NCBI RefSeq assembly: GCF_003711515.1
Contig: NW_021167079.1
Span: 2,768,946 to 2,832,945 of the forward strand
Reading direction: 5' to 3'
DNA length: 64,000 nucleotides
Source of the DNA: Sodiomyces alkalinus F11
Lineage: Eukaryota; Ascomycota; Sordariomycetes; Glomerellales; Plectosphaerellaceae
Part shown: piece after piece, positions 44,701-54,593 of the stretch
Layout of the letters: the number at the start of each line of letters is the position of its first letter
Numbering within the stretch: position 1 is the first letter of the stretch
The notes under the pieces: model-generated
Told to the model about the DNA's origin: nothing
Database searches by the model: none
What the model saw: only the letters and a program-made list of their open reading frames with translations
Translations under genes and position numbers: made by a program

Positions 44701-46633
44701 ATGACTATGAATTCATCACGGGACGTGCGCCACGAAAAAAATGGCGGCGTCCGACCGGCGTCACCACCGCCTGGCAACGGCGCGTCCGATGCAGCCTATG
44801 CGAAACCCCAGAAAACCGAACGCTCTGAAGAGCCCGTTCCCGGACCCGCTGAGACGGATAGGGACTCTGGCTCGGGGTCGGGTGCGGATACTGAGGAAGA
44901 GTTCAAGGAGGGAGGATATGGATGGTGAGTTTCGAAATTCGGTCTGCCCAAGAACACAACTCAATCATTCTGAATTTCCGACCCTACTGTGTTAGGGTTG
45001 TTGTTCTTTGCGTGTTCCTCATCAACGCTCATACATGGGGTCTCAACTCGGTAAGTCTACCTTCCCAGTCCGATCATCGATGAGTCCAACGACAGATCCA
45101 TTGACCATGGCCAAGTCCTATGCCGTCTTCCTCGCATATTATCTCAACTCTGGTGCCTTCCCCGACGATCCCATCACCTTCGCCTTTGTCGGCGGTCTCT
45201 CATTCTCCATGGGCAAGCAGAAGCTATTCCTCTTCCAACCCCCTTTGTCACCTGCCGGGCAGTATCATCTGACAAAGAAGAAAACGAAGTACAGCCCTTC
45301 TCGTCGCTCCTCTGGTCACAACATGCGTCCGAGTGACCAGCACGCGGAAGACCCTAGCCTTCGGCGTGGTCACCCAAACCGTAGCCCTCGTAGCCGCCTC
45401 CTTCAGCACCGAGATCTGGCACCTCCTTCTCAGCCAGGGCATCGCCTTCGGCATCGGCATGGGCTTCAACTTCAACGCCACCGTCGGAATCGTGCCCCAA
45501 TGGTTCAACCGCCGCCGTTCCTTCGCGAGCTCCCTGTCCACGGCCGGCTCCGGCTTCGGCGGCCTCGTCTACTCCCTCGCCACCAACGCCATGATCGATT
45601 CCGTCGGCCTCTCCTGGGCTTTCCGCATCCTCGCCATTCTCAGCTTCGTCGTTAATGGCATCTGCTGCCTCCTGTTTCGCGACAGGAACAAGGCTGTCGG
45701 CTCCGTTCTCGCTGCTTTCCGCCTCGATTTGCTCCGGAGGAAAGAGTACCTCCTCTTTCTCAGCTGGGGGTTTTTCACCCTCATTGGCTATGTCATCGTC
45801 CTCTTCTCGCTGTCTGACTACGCACAAAATGTGGGATTCAGTGCGAGCCAAGGGTCCATCATCCCTGCGGTGTTGAACTGTGAGTTGTCTCGTCCACTGA
45901 TTCCCTTCCCTGCCCCCTTTTCTCCCCTCGAACCACCGGGAATATTAGTGCCCATTGGACGTTGCTGATACTCCCCCCGCCCCAGTATCCCAAGGTATAG
46001 GTCGTCCCCTCATCGGCCTCGCCAGCGACCGTTGGGGTCGCATCAACGTCTGCGGCATCAGCACCCTCCTGGCCGCCCTCTCCACCCTCCTCCTGTGGAC
46101 ATTCGCGGGGAAGTACTACCCGGGCATCATCGTCTACGCCTTATTCGGCGCCTTTGCCGGGTGCATCTGGCCCACCGTGGCTCCCGTGGGCGCAGAAGTC
46201 GTCGGCCTGCAAATGCTCCCTTCGGCCCTCTCCATCTTCTGGCTCATCCTCGTCCTCCCTACCACGTTCGCCCAGCCCATCGCTCTCGCCATCAAGACGC
46301 CCGGCCCGGACGGGTATCTCCGCGTGCAGCTGCTGGCCGGGTTTATGTATATTGGTGCTTTTATATCCAGTGAGTGTTCGCCCTGCGCCTTGTTCCCCGG
46401 GGACGTCGTCGGTTTCGCTTGTTTTCGCTTTGTTGCTGACGGGGTGGTTTATAGTCTGGTTGCTGCGTGCGTGGAAGCTGGAGGAGCTTGAAAAGGCCAA
46501 TTTGACGGCGCCGGAACGACGCGCGGGTGAGGAGGACGATGATGTTGTTGCACGGGCTACCTCCCGCCGGAGTACCAAGACGAGTCGACCTCGTATGATG
46601 CTGAGGGGACTCTTGTCTCTCAGCCATGTATAG
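44701..46633 (+). CDS. MFS transporter, monocarboxylate-transporter-like
   Basis: Six exons, 507 aa: 44701-44924, 44996-45050, 45116-45212, 45295-45879, 45986-46369 and 46455-46633. A disordered Pro/Ser/Glu N-terminus (about 70 residues) ends in EGGYGW, the entry to helix 1 typical of fungal monocarboxylate-type (SLC16-like) carriers. Then VVVLCVFLINAHTWGLNS, AVFLAYYL, GIGMGFNFNATVGIVPQWF, RSFASSLSTAGSGFGG, RPLIGLASDRWGR (the inter-domain MFS motif) and FGAFAGCIWPTVAPVGAEV. About 12 membrane helices can be counted. The third intron (45213-45294) begins with GC rather than GT. The substrate is unknown; relatives carry monocarboxylates or metabolites across the plasma membrane. The cytosolic tail is basic. 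Confidence 0.9.
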
Positions 46634-48045
46634 TTGCGGATAGAAAATACAATTGCTTAGAGCTGGTGGAAACATGATGGCGTTGTGTCCTTTCTTTGTT
46701 TGCTCTGACAGCCATGACACGGAAATGTATGACAAGCCGCAAAAAGAAATGTAAACAGGAAGAGAAGGAAAAGAAAGATTGGGACCAATATGTAGGAAAC
46801 CAGAAACCACCGGTGAGCGCCACTGTCATGCCCCAGAGCTGGGGATGCTTCAAATATCATGGCCAGATTGGCAAACCGTACCAAAAGTCAGTTCTGCTCG
46901 GCCATGGACCTGGAAGAACTGTTTGACGGTGCCCAGGAACTACACCATCTCGGACCAGGACGACTGCGGCGCCTGGATACGGCAACAGTGGCCTGACATC
47001 TACATCTGCTCCGTTCACGGCAGGAACCAGTACGCGAACGCCACCTGGATCGGCATCTCGGCCGCCCGTCCAAGGTGAGTTAATATACGGGGTTCAACCT
47101 CCGGATTGGGCGTTTCGGACCGTGATCAGGCCACAGATCATATGATGGCTCTGCTGGTCTAGCACTTCCTGGTTGCCTAGAGGTAAGCTTCTCGTGTTTG
47201 ATGGATATTCAGGGCAGGCAGAAATATTTTGGTCCTTGGATGCCTGCTGGCTGAATTGGACACCTGATCTTCCAGCGGACGACGACGCGTAATAGTCGAA
47301 CATTGTAGTGGAAAGGACAGTTTTCTTGGTACTCAGTACGTCGAGGGATGTCGAAATTGTCCTTTGGTTGACGAGAGTCAAGTATGGCGGTTGTTCGACT
47401 TGTTTCGTGACGAGAGACGAGAACCAAGAGGATCACTTCGTCGAACGAAGCTTCACCCTTTTCTTCAATCCCGCTTATCTAATCATGCCTGTCCGAGTCA
47501 CATGAGAAGCGCACGGTTCATCCATGACGTATCGCTAATGAAGAAACCGCCCGCGTGACGGACCGTGGACGAACTCCCCCCAAACCTCCCCCCCCCGGCC
47601 AGAAACCCCTCCCCTCCTGCAAGGTCCCAAGGGTCCTGTTAGTGTTAATGCAGGGCTGACTTTGGTGTGCACTATCAGCTACATCCCGAACAAGCTCCCC
47701 CGGCCAGTCTCGGTCAAGCCCAATGAGAGAGGCAAAGTTAAGACCCCTCTCTTCCCCCCCATGACCACCCAAGACAACTGCAAGACTGAAATCTCTTCCA
47801 TCATCGGACGCGTCCACAGGGCGATCCCCCCCTCTCTAAACGAACCCTCCCCAGCTCTTCGCCTCGAACACCTCTACGAGCTCCCTGGTTCAAAGAAACC
47901 GTCTTCACGCTGACAGCACTACCACTGACTGTCGTTCGACTACTTTCCACCTTACCTTGGCGACTTCTCGCTCCCGACTGGACCGAACCTCAAGTTCTCT
48001 ACCCCGCCTCTGCGATCCCCCCAAGACTAAACTAACTTGGACACC
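46634..48045. other. intergenic region with an isolated exon-like segment
   Basis: Apart from the segment at 46917-47074 (listed separately) no coding sequence is recognised. C-rich tracts at 47577-47600; CT-rich leader before 48046. Confidence 0.45.
46917..47074 (+). pseudogene. orphan exon-like segment, possible gene fragment
   Basis: A 158-base stretch with strongly coding character (most third positions G or C) reading NYTISDQDDCGAWIR, then WPDIYICSVHGRNQYAN and ATWIGISAA, ending in a good donor AG/GTGAGT. An acceptor-like GGAAG precedes it. The Cys and Trp content recalls a secreted protein, but I do not recognise it and find no start, signal peptide or partner exon nearby. Either a gene remnant or one exon of a gene I could not resolve. 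Confidence 0.3.
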
Positions 48046-49377
48046 ATGTTTGGTCTCGTCCCCCATCTCCTGTCGTATGTGCAGGAAATCCTCTGGAACA
48101 AGCTCCGTCCCCTTTTAAAGTGTCCGTACGCTCGACTAACACGTTTCAGCTCCATCGCCGCCTTCCTGTTCCCCGTCTTCGCTTCCTACAAAGCGCTCAA
48201 GTCGTCCGACCCCGCCCAGCTGACACCATGGCTCATGTACTGGGTCGTCCTGAGCTGTGGGCTTCTCATAGAATCCTGGCTTGACTGGGTCCTCTTCTGG
48301 TATTCTCCTCCCCATGCGTCCCTCCCCAGCCACCATCACTTGTTCCAGATTTGAGAGCCGAGTCTAAACATGGTATGGTCGCGCAGGGTTCCATTATACT
48401 CGTACGCTCGTCTCCTCTTCCTCCTTTACCTCGTCCTCCCGCAAACCCAAGGAGCTCGCTTCCTATACGAGTCCTACGTCCACCCGTTCCTAGAGGACAA
48501 CGAAACACACATCGAACAATTCATCGCCGACGCCCACGACCGACTCAAAGCCGCCGGCATGTCATACCTGAAGCAAGCCATCGAGTTCGTCAAGACGAAC
48601 ATCCTCGGCATGCCCCCCTCCGAACCCGCCCCGGAACAACCTCCCGCCAGCGCCGCGCCGCAGTCCTACACCCAATCTCTTCTGGCGCGGTTCAACGTCC
48701 CCACGGCTCGCACCAACGCCGGCGCATCCGACCTCTACAACTTCCTCGCCGGTGCCGTCGCCGCAGCAGCCTCAGCAGCCAACGCGGCGACCAGCTCCTC
48801 CGGCCCTACTGCTGCTGCTGCCGGTGCTGCTGCCGGTGCTAGGGGTGACGACGCCTCGTCGGGGGATACGGTGTCTGCCGCGACGACGACGTCCGGGTTG
48901 AACCTCTCCAGCTTCGTCCCGTCCAACCTGACCGGCGCAGGGGAGAAGGTGGCCTTCATCGCAACACAGCGGGAACGCCTCAACGCCGTGCTCGGCGCGC
49001 TGGACCGTGAAGCCCGGGCGCTGGACCGCGAGGCGACGGTGCGGGAGGATCGGGACGAGGATCGGCACCAGGACCGGGACGAGGGCGGCTTGGGGGTGCG
49101 CGAAGAGCCCAGGACGCGGAGACCCTCGAGCAGCTCGGGTGGATTTGGCGAGATGAATCGGAACCGGAGCGAGTCGGAATTCGAGAAGGTCGAGGCGGAG
49201 AGCGGGGCGGAAGACGAGGATGGCGGTGTTCGTCGCCGGCCTGCGCCTAGTGGTGGCACGGGTTCGTGGTTGCCGTTCGGATGGCGCGGGGCTGGAGATG
49301 GTGGCAGCGGGGGTGGCACACCCACGGGCCAGGATGGGCGGCAGGGGAGGAGTTCGGGGATCGATGCCGACTTGTAG
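48046..49377 (+). CDS. TB2/DP1/HVA22 (REEP-like) ER-shaping membrane protein with long disordered tail
   Basis: Three exons, 389 aa: 48046-48074, 48150-48299 and 48387-49377. Exon 1 encodes only MFGLVPHLLS. Splicing joins ...SIAAFLFPVFASYKALKS, TPWLMYWVVLSCGLLIES and WLDWVLFW to VPLYSYARLLFLLYLVLPQT, the full TB2/DP1/HVA22 domain with its two hairpin membrane segments; QGARFLYESYVHPFLEDNE is the amphipathic end. Family members (yeast Yop1, animal REEPs) curve the endoplasmic reticulum. The remaining 250 residues are low-complexity: an Ala-rich run, an Arg/Asp run around residue 280, then Ser/Gly-rich sequence with WLPFGW. This long tail is REEP1-4-like rather than Yop1-like. Convergent with MGM101. 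Confidence 0.92.
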
Positions 49378-49696
49378 ATCTGGGCCTCCCTCTCTGCCGG
49401 TCGATGGCCGTTTGATCTTATTGTGAGATGTTGAGATGTGGAAGAGCGTTGGGCAAAAATTTGCCGTGACGGAAGGCTACCAACGAGACAGCTTCAACAC
49501 CGGGAGCTTGGCCCTCAACGCCGCGCTATATTTCTTGCTAGTTTATACACAGGACTAGTTTATACACCGGACAACACTATATCCTACACCGGAGCTTATG
49601 GGATGTACAAGACGCTCACGTATCTATGCTCTATGTCACATCGAACCGTCCCTCCCCCCCCCCCCCACGTCCTCCATCATGGATCGACCATACGGA
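49378..49696. other. convergent 3' intergenic region
   Basis: It includes a run of about 13 C at 49654-49666. No gene. Confidence 0.5.
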
Positions 49697-50622
49697 CTAG
49701 GCCTTCTTGTAAGGGTAGGCGACATCAAGGCCCTTCTTCACCCAGAGCTGCCTCTTCTTCTTGGTGGTCACGTGCTCGACCCAGACCTTCTCGACGTACT
49801 GCTTCTGGAATTCGCGGATGTAGACGGGGTCCCAGAGCTCGGACGCGACGCCGACGTCCTTGCAGCAGCGCATCAGCGCGTTCGACTTGCAGCCCTCAAC
49901 GGCGGACGGAAGGCCTTCGAGAGAAAAGTACTGGTTTTCGCCTTGGGCTTGGGAGATGAACCTGTGGCAAAAGAAAACCACGCAACCGTCAGTCAACGAT
50001 GATCCATATATATATATATATATATATACCCCCGTCCCAGACTGTCGGGCGATGGTACATACCTTCCCTCGGCAACCAGGGCGTACTCCCTCGTCACAAC
50101 CTTCTCCCCTACGACGGGATCCCCCTTGGGCACCAGGCCCCACCCCCCCGGGCCGAAAGCGGCATTGAGGATGCGGCGGTACTTGATCTCGGGCAGGTAG
50201 ATGATGCCGTCGGGCTTGACTTCGACGTCGGCCGGGTCGACGGGGCGCGTGAGCACGTCGGCTACCTCTTTAGGGAAGGGCCGCTCGCCGAGGCCGTGGA
50301 AGGAGCGGGACCAGTCGATTTCCGTCTCCGGGGCGCGCGGGCTCGGGCGGGAATGGACCAGGCTGCGGGCGGCGTTGATGTTGACCGCCGGGGCTGCCGC
50401 GGGGGGTGACCGAGAAGCAAAGGTCGAGGCGGGCGCGGGCCTGGAAGGCGTTGCGGGAGGTGGACGGGAGGTGGTGGTGGTGGTGGTGGACGACGAGGAG
50501 GGTGAGGGTGGTTGCTGCGGTTGGTTCGCGTGGAGGATTGTCGAGGTGGAGAGCTGGTTGCGGCTGGGGAGGAGGGCTGATCGCGCCCTAAGGATAGGGC
50601 GCATGGCGGAGCGGGAGGACAT
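49697..50622 (-). CDS. MGM101: mitochondrial genome maintenance protein Mgm101
   Basis: Two exons, 274 aa: 50622-50063 and 49961-49697; donor GTATGT, acceptor CACAG. Mgm101 is a Rad52-like single-strand-annealing protein of mitochondrial nucleoids, needed to keep and repair mitochondrial DNA. The N-terminus is Arg/Ser-rich without acids ([20 protein letters not shown]), a mitochondrial presequence. A disordered Pro/Thr/Ser linker follows. The conserved core begins [19 protein letters not shown], continues [26 protein letters not shown] and [10 protein letters not shown], and ends with [27 protein letters not shown] and the basic YPYKKA end. The length is near the family norm. The intron holds an (AT)n run at 50006-50028. 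Confidence 0.96.
50006..50028. repeat. (AT)n microsatellite in the MGM101 intron
   Basis: 23 bases of alternating A and T within the 101-nt intron. Its length may vary between isolates. Confidence 0.9.
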
Positions 50623-50974
50623 GTCGGCGCAGATATGCTCGTGGAAGGGGTGGTGGGTGAAGTAGGTATAGACGTTGACAGGTCTAAGGGTGGGTGAGAA
50701 CCGTGAGATGGGTCAATGGCTGCGTTGGGTTTTTCTCGATGCGAAAGAGCTGGAGCTTGGGCCACCTCCAGAATCTACAGTGTCAATATAGAACAGTTAC
50801 ACCGTCCGGGGCATCATTTCTGGGCATTCGTCGAGAAGATTCATGGAGCTCGGCTCCGATATGATACAACGGACTAGTCGGTCACGGTTCAGGTACGAGA
50901 GTTGAGGGATGGAGGGCATTTGGGTATATATACAGCGAGCCAAATACGTATGTGGAATCATGTTTTTCGGAACC
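50623..50974. other. MGM101 upstream region
   Basis: 352 bp between the MGM101 start and the COA4 stop, both genes on the minus strand. It must hold the MGM101 promoter and the COA4 3' end. No element assigned. Confidence 0.5.
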
Positions 50975-51495
50975 CTAAACATCCTTCATGCTCGTCCGTT
51001 TATCGTTGCCTTTGAGCTTCCAACATCTTTTGAAAACCTCCATCTACAACATCGAACCAGACACATCCGTAGTCAATAATCTGTCTGTCGGTGGACTGCA
51101 TGTGAGGTAAAAAAGCGCTGTGCTGCTTACTTCGGCTGTACACTTCCTCCAGTCCTTCTTCTCGAAGTAGCAGTCAGTTAACTTGGAATTCTCGTCTGGA
51201 CAGTTGGAAACCCTCAGTCAGCAAGCCAAGGCCATTGTACTCTGCCAATGGGATGGCATAGATTGAATTGCAGAGCGTCGAGTCCCGTCATACCTGCACA
51301 GCCGGTGCTGAAAATGCGCTTGTCCCTGTATTGTAGAGTAAGATAGCGAAGATGTCAGCCCACCAAAGGTCGCAAATGCGTGAACTGAACTGTGGCTTGA
51401 TGGAGAAATCGAAGGGCTAATGCGCACCATTCGTCTGGCTCATCGTCAGCATTCGTTGCGGCTGTCTGCGCAGCATTGCTCTCGTTCTTCGACAT
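50975..51495 (-). CDS. COA4: cytochrome c oxidase assembly factor Coa4 (twin CX9C)
   Basis: Four small exons, 77 aa: 51495-51428, 51325-51294, 51195-51131 and 51043-50975, donors GTGCGC, GTATGA and GTAAGC, acceptors TACAG, TCCAG and TGTAG; phases close exactly. The product has the Coa4 pattern: EPDEWDKRI...TGC, then two CX9C motifs with Cys at 32, 42, 52 and 62, and FKRCWKLKGND. Twin CX9C proteins enter the mitochondrial intermembrane space through the Mia40/Erv1 disulfide relay, and Coa4 helps assemble complex IV. The highly split structure makes it easy to miss, since no exon is longer than 69 nt. The start at 51495 is the only ATG in frame. It is divergent from BPL1. Confidence 0.93.
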
Positions 51496-51992
51496 GATTG
51501 CGCGACGTTGCTTTTTGGTATGGGTGCACGTTGAGTGAGAGGGTGTTTACTGGTACGGTGTACCTTGGCGAAGGTAAAAGTTCCAGGTTGGTCACTCCCG
51601 AATCTGGAGCTCGGTGTATTTATTTGTCGGTGTCTGTCGGTATTCGGTGAAGCGGCAATTGAAGGGTTAATGCTTCGGCATTTCAGTGGCCCGATCTCCG
51701 ACCCTCGGGCCTCAACAACTCGGCTCCCAATTGGTGAGATACAGAGATACATACGGAACTCGCTCACTTTATTCGCTACACGACTCCTCCGTCATCTCAA
51801 AGACTCAAGACTCACGGTCTCACCTCACATACCAGACCCTTAAACGTCTACTTTTCACACATCACCTCACCCGAATAGGGCTGAGCCTCGTCTCACTCCC
51901 TGAAATTCTTAAGAAGCTGGGAGACAAGGTCAGGCTCGGCTAGAAATACCAGGTTGAGACCTGGGCACCTGGAGGCTGGCCAAACGTCAACC
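51496..51992. promoter_or_regulatory. shared divergent promoter, COA4 / BPL1
   Basis: 497 bp between two divergent start codons. No specific site assigned with confidence. Confidence 0.4.
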
Positions 51993-54593
51993 ATGGCCTC
52001 CCGCAAGCTCAACGTCCTGGTCTATACAGGTCCTACCTCCTCCTCCAATCGAGTCGCCTCAATGACTCTGGCCCCGCGAACCATTATCTCACTCTCTATT
52101 TAGGTCCCGGCACCACGACCGAATCCGTCCGCCATGCCATCTGCACCCTCCGCCGTCTCCTGACTCCCAACTACGCCGTCACGCCCCTCCCAGAAGCCGT
52201 CCTCCTCAACGAACCCTGGCCGCAAACCTGCGCGCTTCTCGTCATCCCCGGTGGCGCCGACCTCCCCTACTGCAGATCCCTCAACGGCCCCGGAACTGGT
52301 CGCATCTCCGACTACGTCCGCGGCGGGGGTGCCTATCTTGGCCTCTGCGCCGGGGGTTACTTCGGCTCTGCCCGCTGTGAGTTCGAGGTGGGGAGCCCCG
52401 AGAAAGGCATGGAGATCGTCGGCCCGCGGGAGTTGGCCTTCTTCCCTGGCACCTGTCGCGGGGGCGCGTTTTCCGGCTTCCGGTACCATTCTGAACACGG
52501 TGCTCGGGCGATGAGGTTGAGGATAGAGCGCGAGGCCTTCGCTGAGGAAAAGGCATTGCCGCCCGAGACGTTGTCGTACTACAACGGCGGCGGCGTCTTC
52601 GTCGATGCCAGGTCGTTCAAGGATCAGGGAGTCGAGGTTCTTGCGAGTTACGATCGGCCCATGGATGTTGATGGAGGGGATGGCGAGGCTGCGATTGTGT
52701 GGTGCAGAGTGGGCGACGGAGCTGCTATCCTCATGGGTCCTCATCCAGAGTGCGTATCATCACCCACTCCCTGCGAGGAACCCCACCCCCCCGGGGGGCG
52801 CTGGACTGACCTATGACCATGACCCCATTTCACAGGTTCGCCCCCGAGTATCTCTTTCCCCAACCGGATGTGCCGCAATACGACCAGTTGATTAGGGACC
52901 TCGAAGCAGAGCATGCCTCGCGGACGGCCCTTCTCAGGGCCTGTCTTCGCAAGCTGGGCCTCGACGTACCGGATACCGACGCTCATATTCCCTCCCTGTC
53001 GAGCTTGCATCTCTCATCGCTCCACCACAGGGAAGTCGAGGACCTGCTTCACGAGTGGGGAGGCATCATCACGCTCGAGGACGGCAACGAGTACGTCCGC
53101 GCCGAAACCGACACCTTTCGCATCGATCGCGAAGGCCGATGGTCACTCAAAGACTTGAAAGAAAAGAATCTCCCGAGCACGAAGGACGACAACGACGACT
53201 ACGATGACGACAAGGGCAGGCTCTCGGCGGACGGGTCGGCCATCGACTATAGCCATGTCGTCAAGGACATCGTGCCGCACGACCGCGCCTGGCCTGACGA
53301 GGCAGCCACGCCTGATTTCGACCACGGCTTCTTCTACCAGTGTTTGCGGGCCTACCAGCTTATGGAAGACGGCGTCGGCGATTGGGGTCGGCTCTTGCTC
53401 TACGGAAAGGTGGTCACTAGTACCAACACGCTCGTTGACAAGTAAGACTTTTTTTCCCCCTCTCTTCCCTTTTTCGGTCGTCTCCTTGATGAGGCCTGCA
53501 GCCAACAGGTCCCAAAGGAGCGGAACTGTGAGCGGAGCTAGGTGGCTTCGGTGTGTTAGATGCTAAGCTGAACTTGTTCATGCCAGGAACCCGAAGCTGC
53601 TCGCGACGCTGCCCACTGGTTTCACAATCACTGCGACACACCAAGTCGCCGCCAGAGGCCGAGGTGCCAACGTCTGGGTTTGTCCGGTTGGCAGTCTCCT
53701 CTTTTCCGCCGTCATCCGCCACCCGGCCCATCTGGCCGCCTCGCGTCCCCTCGTTTTCCTACAGTACTTGGCGGCCATCGCCGTCGTCGAAGCGATTCAG
53801 ACGTACGATCAGGGGTACGAGGAAATGCCCATTAGGATCAAATGGCCGAACGACGTTTGTAGGTTGTCCCTTTTTTTCCTTTTTTTTTTCTTTCCCTTCC
53901 TTTCCCCCCTTTACATACCTACCGCGCAACCCCACTTAAACATATTCCTGGCCCCCCCTTCCCTATTTACCCGATTCACGCACCGAGGAATTCACCCGCA
54001 GCCCCTGAATCTGGGTTCCTGCATCGCGTTGCATACGTTGCGGTGATAAGAGTGCTTACCCAATCTATCGCCCTGCACCCCCAGATGCCCGTGACCCTAG
54101 CTCATCCCCCTCGAAACCGTCGTACGTCAAAATCGCCGGCATCCTCTCCACCTGCACCTACACAGCGGGGAGCTACACGTGTGTGATCGGCATCGGAATC
54201 AACGCCGCGAACCCGCGTCCGACGACCTCCCTCAACGACCTCCGCCCGCCCCACCTTGCCGCCTTCCGGCTGGAGAAGCTCCTGGCCCGCCTGCTGACGC
54301 GCCTGGAGTGCCTCCACGGCGAATTCCTGCGCGACGGTTTCGCGGGCAGCATCGAGGAACGGTACTACCGGCACTGGCTGCACGGGGGACAGCTCGTGAC
54401 GCTCCAGGACGAAGAGGGCGGCGAGGAGGGGGGTCCGGCGAGGGCGCGCGTGATCGGTATCACGCGCGACTGGGGCCTGTTGCGCGCCGTCGAGGTGGAT
54501 GCGGACGGACGCGCGACGGGGAGGGCGTGGGCGCTGCAGAGCGACGAAAACAGCTTTGACTATTGGAAGGGGCTCATTCGGAGGCGCGGTTGA
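51993..54593 (+). CDS. BPL1: biotin-protein ligase (holocarboxylase synthetase)
   Basis: Five exons, 689 aa: 51993-52029, 52104-52749, 52836-53441, 53587-53858 and 54085-54593. It attaches biotin to lysine of acetyl-CoA and pyruvate carboxylases via biotinyl-AMP, mainly in the cytosol. The N-terminal half is the eukaryote-specific glutamine-amidotransferase-like domain (LNVLVYTGPG, IPGGADLPY, LGLCAGGYFGS). The C-terminal catalytic domain shows ARGRGANVW (the biotinyl-AMP loop), GSLLFS, IKWPNDV and KIAGIL, then IGIGINAANP, and the C-terminal beta-barrel. An acidic Asp/Asn insert is at about 400-410. Intron 1 has the unusual donor GTCCTA; intron 4 is long (226 nt) with a T-rich stretch. All phases agree. 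Confidence 0.96.
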
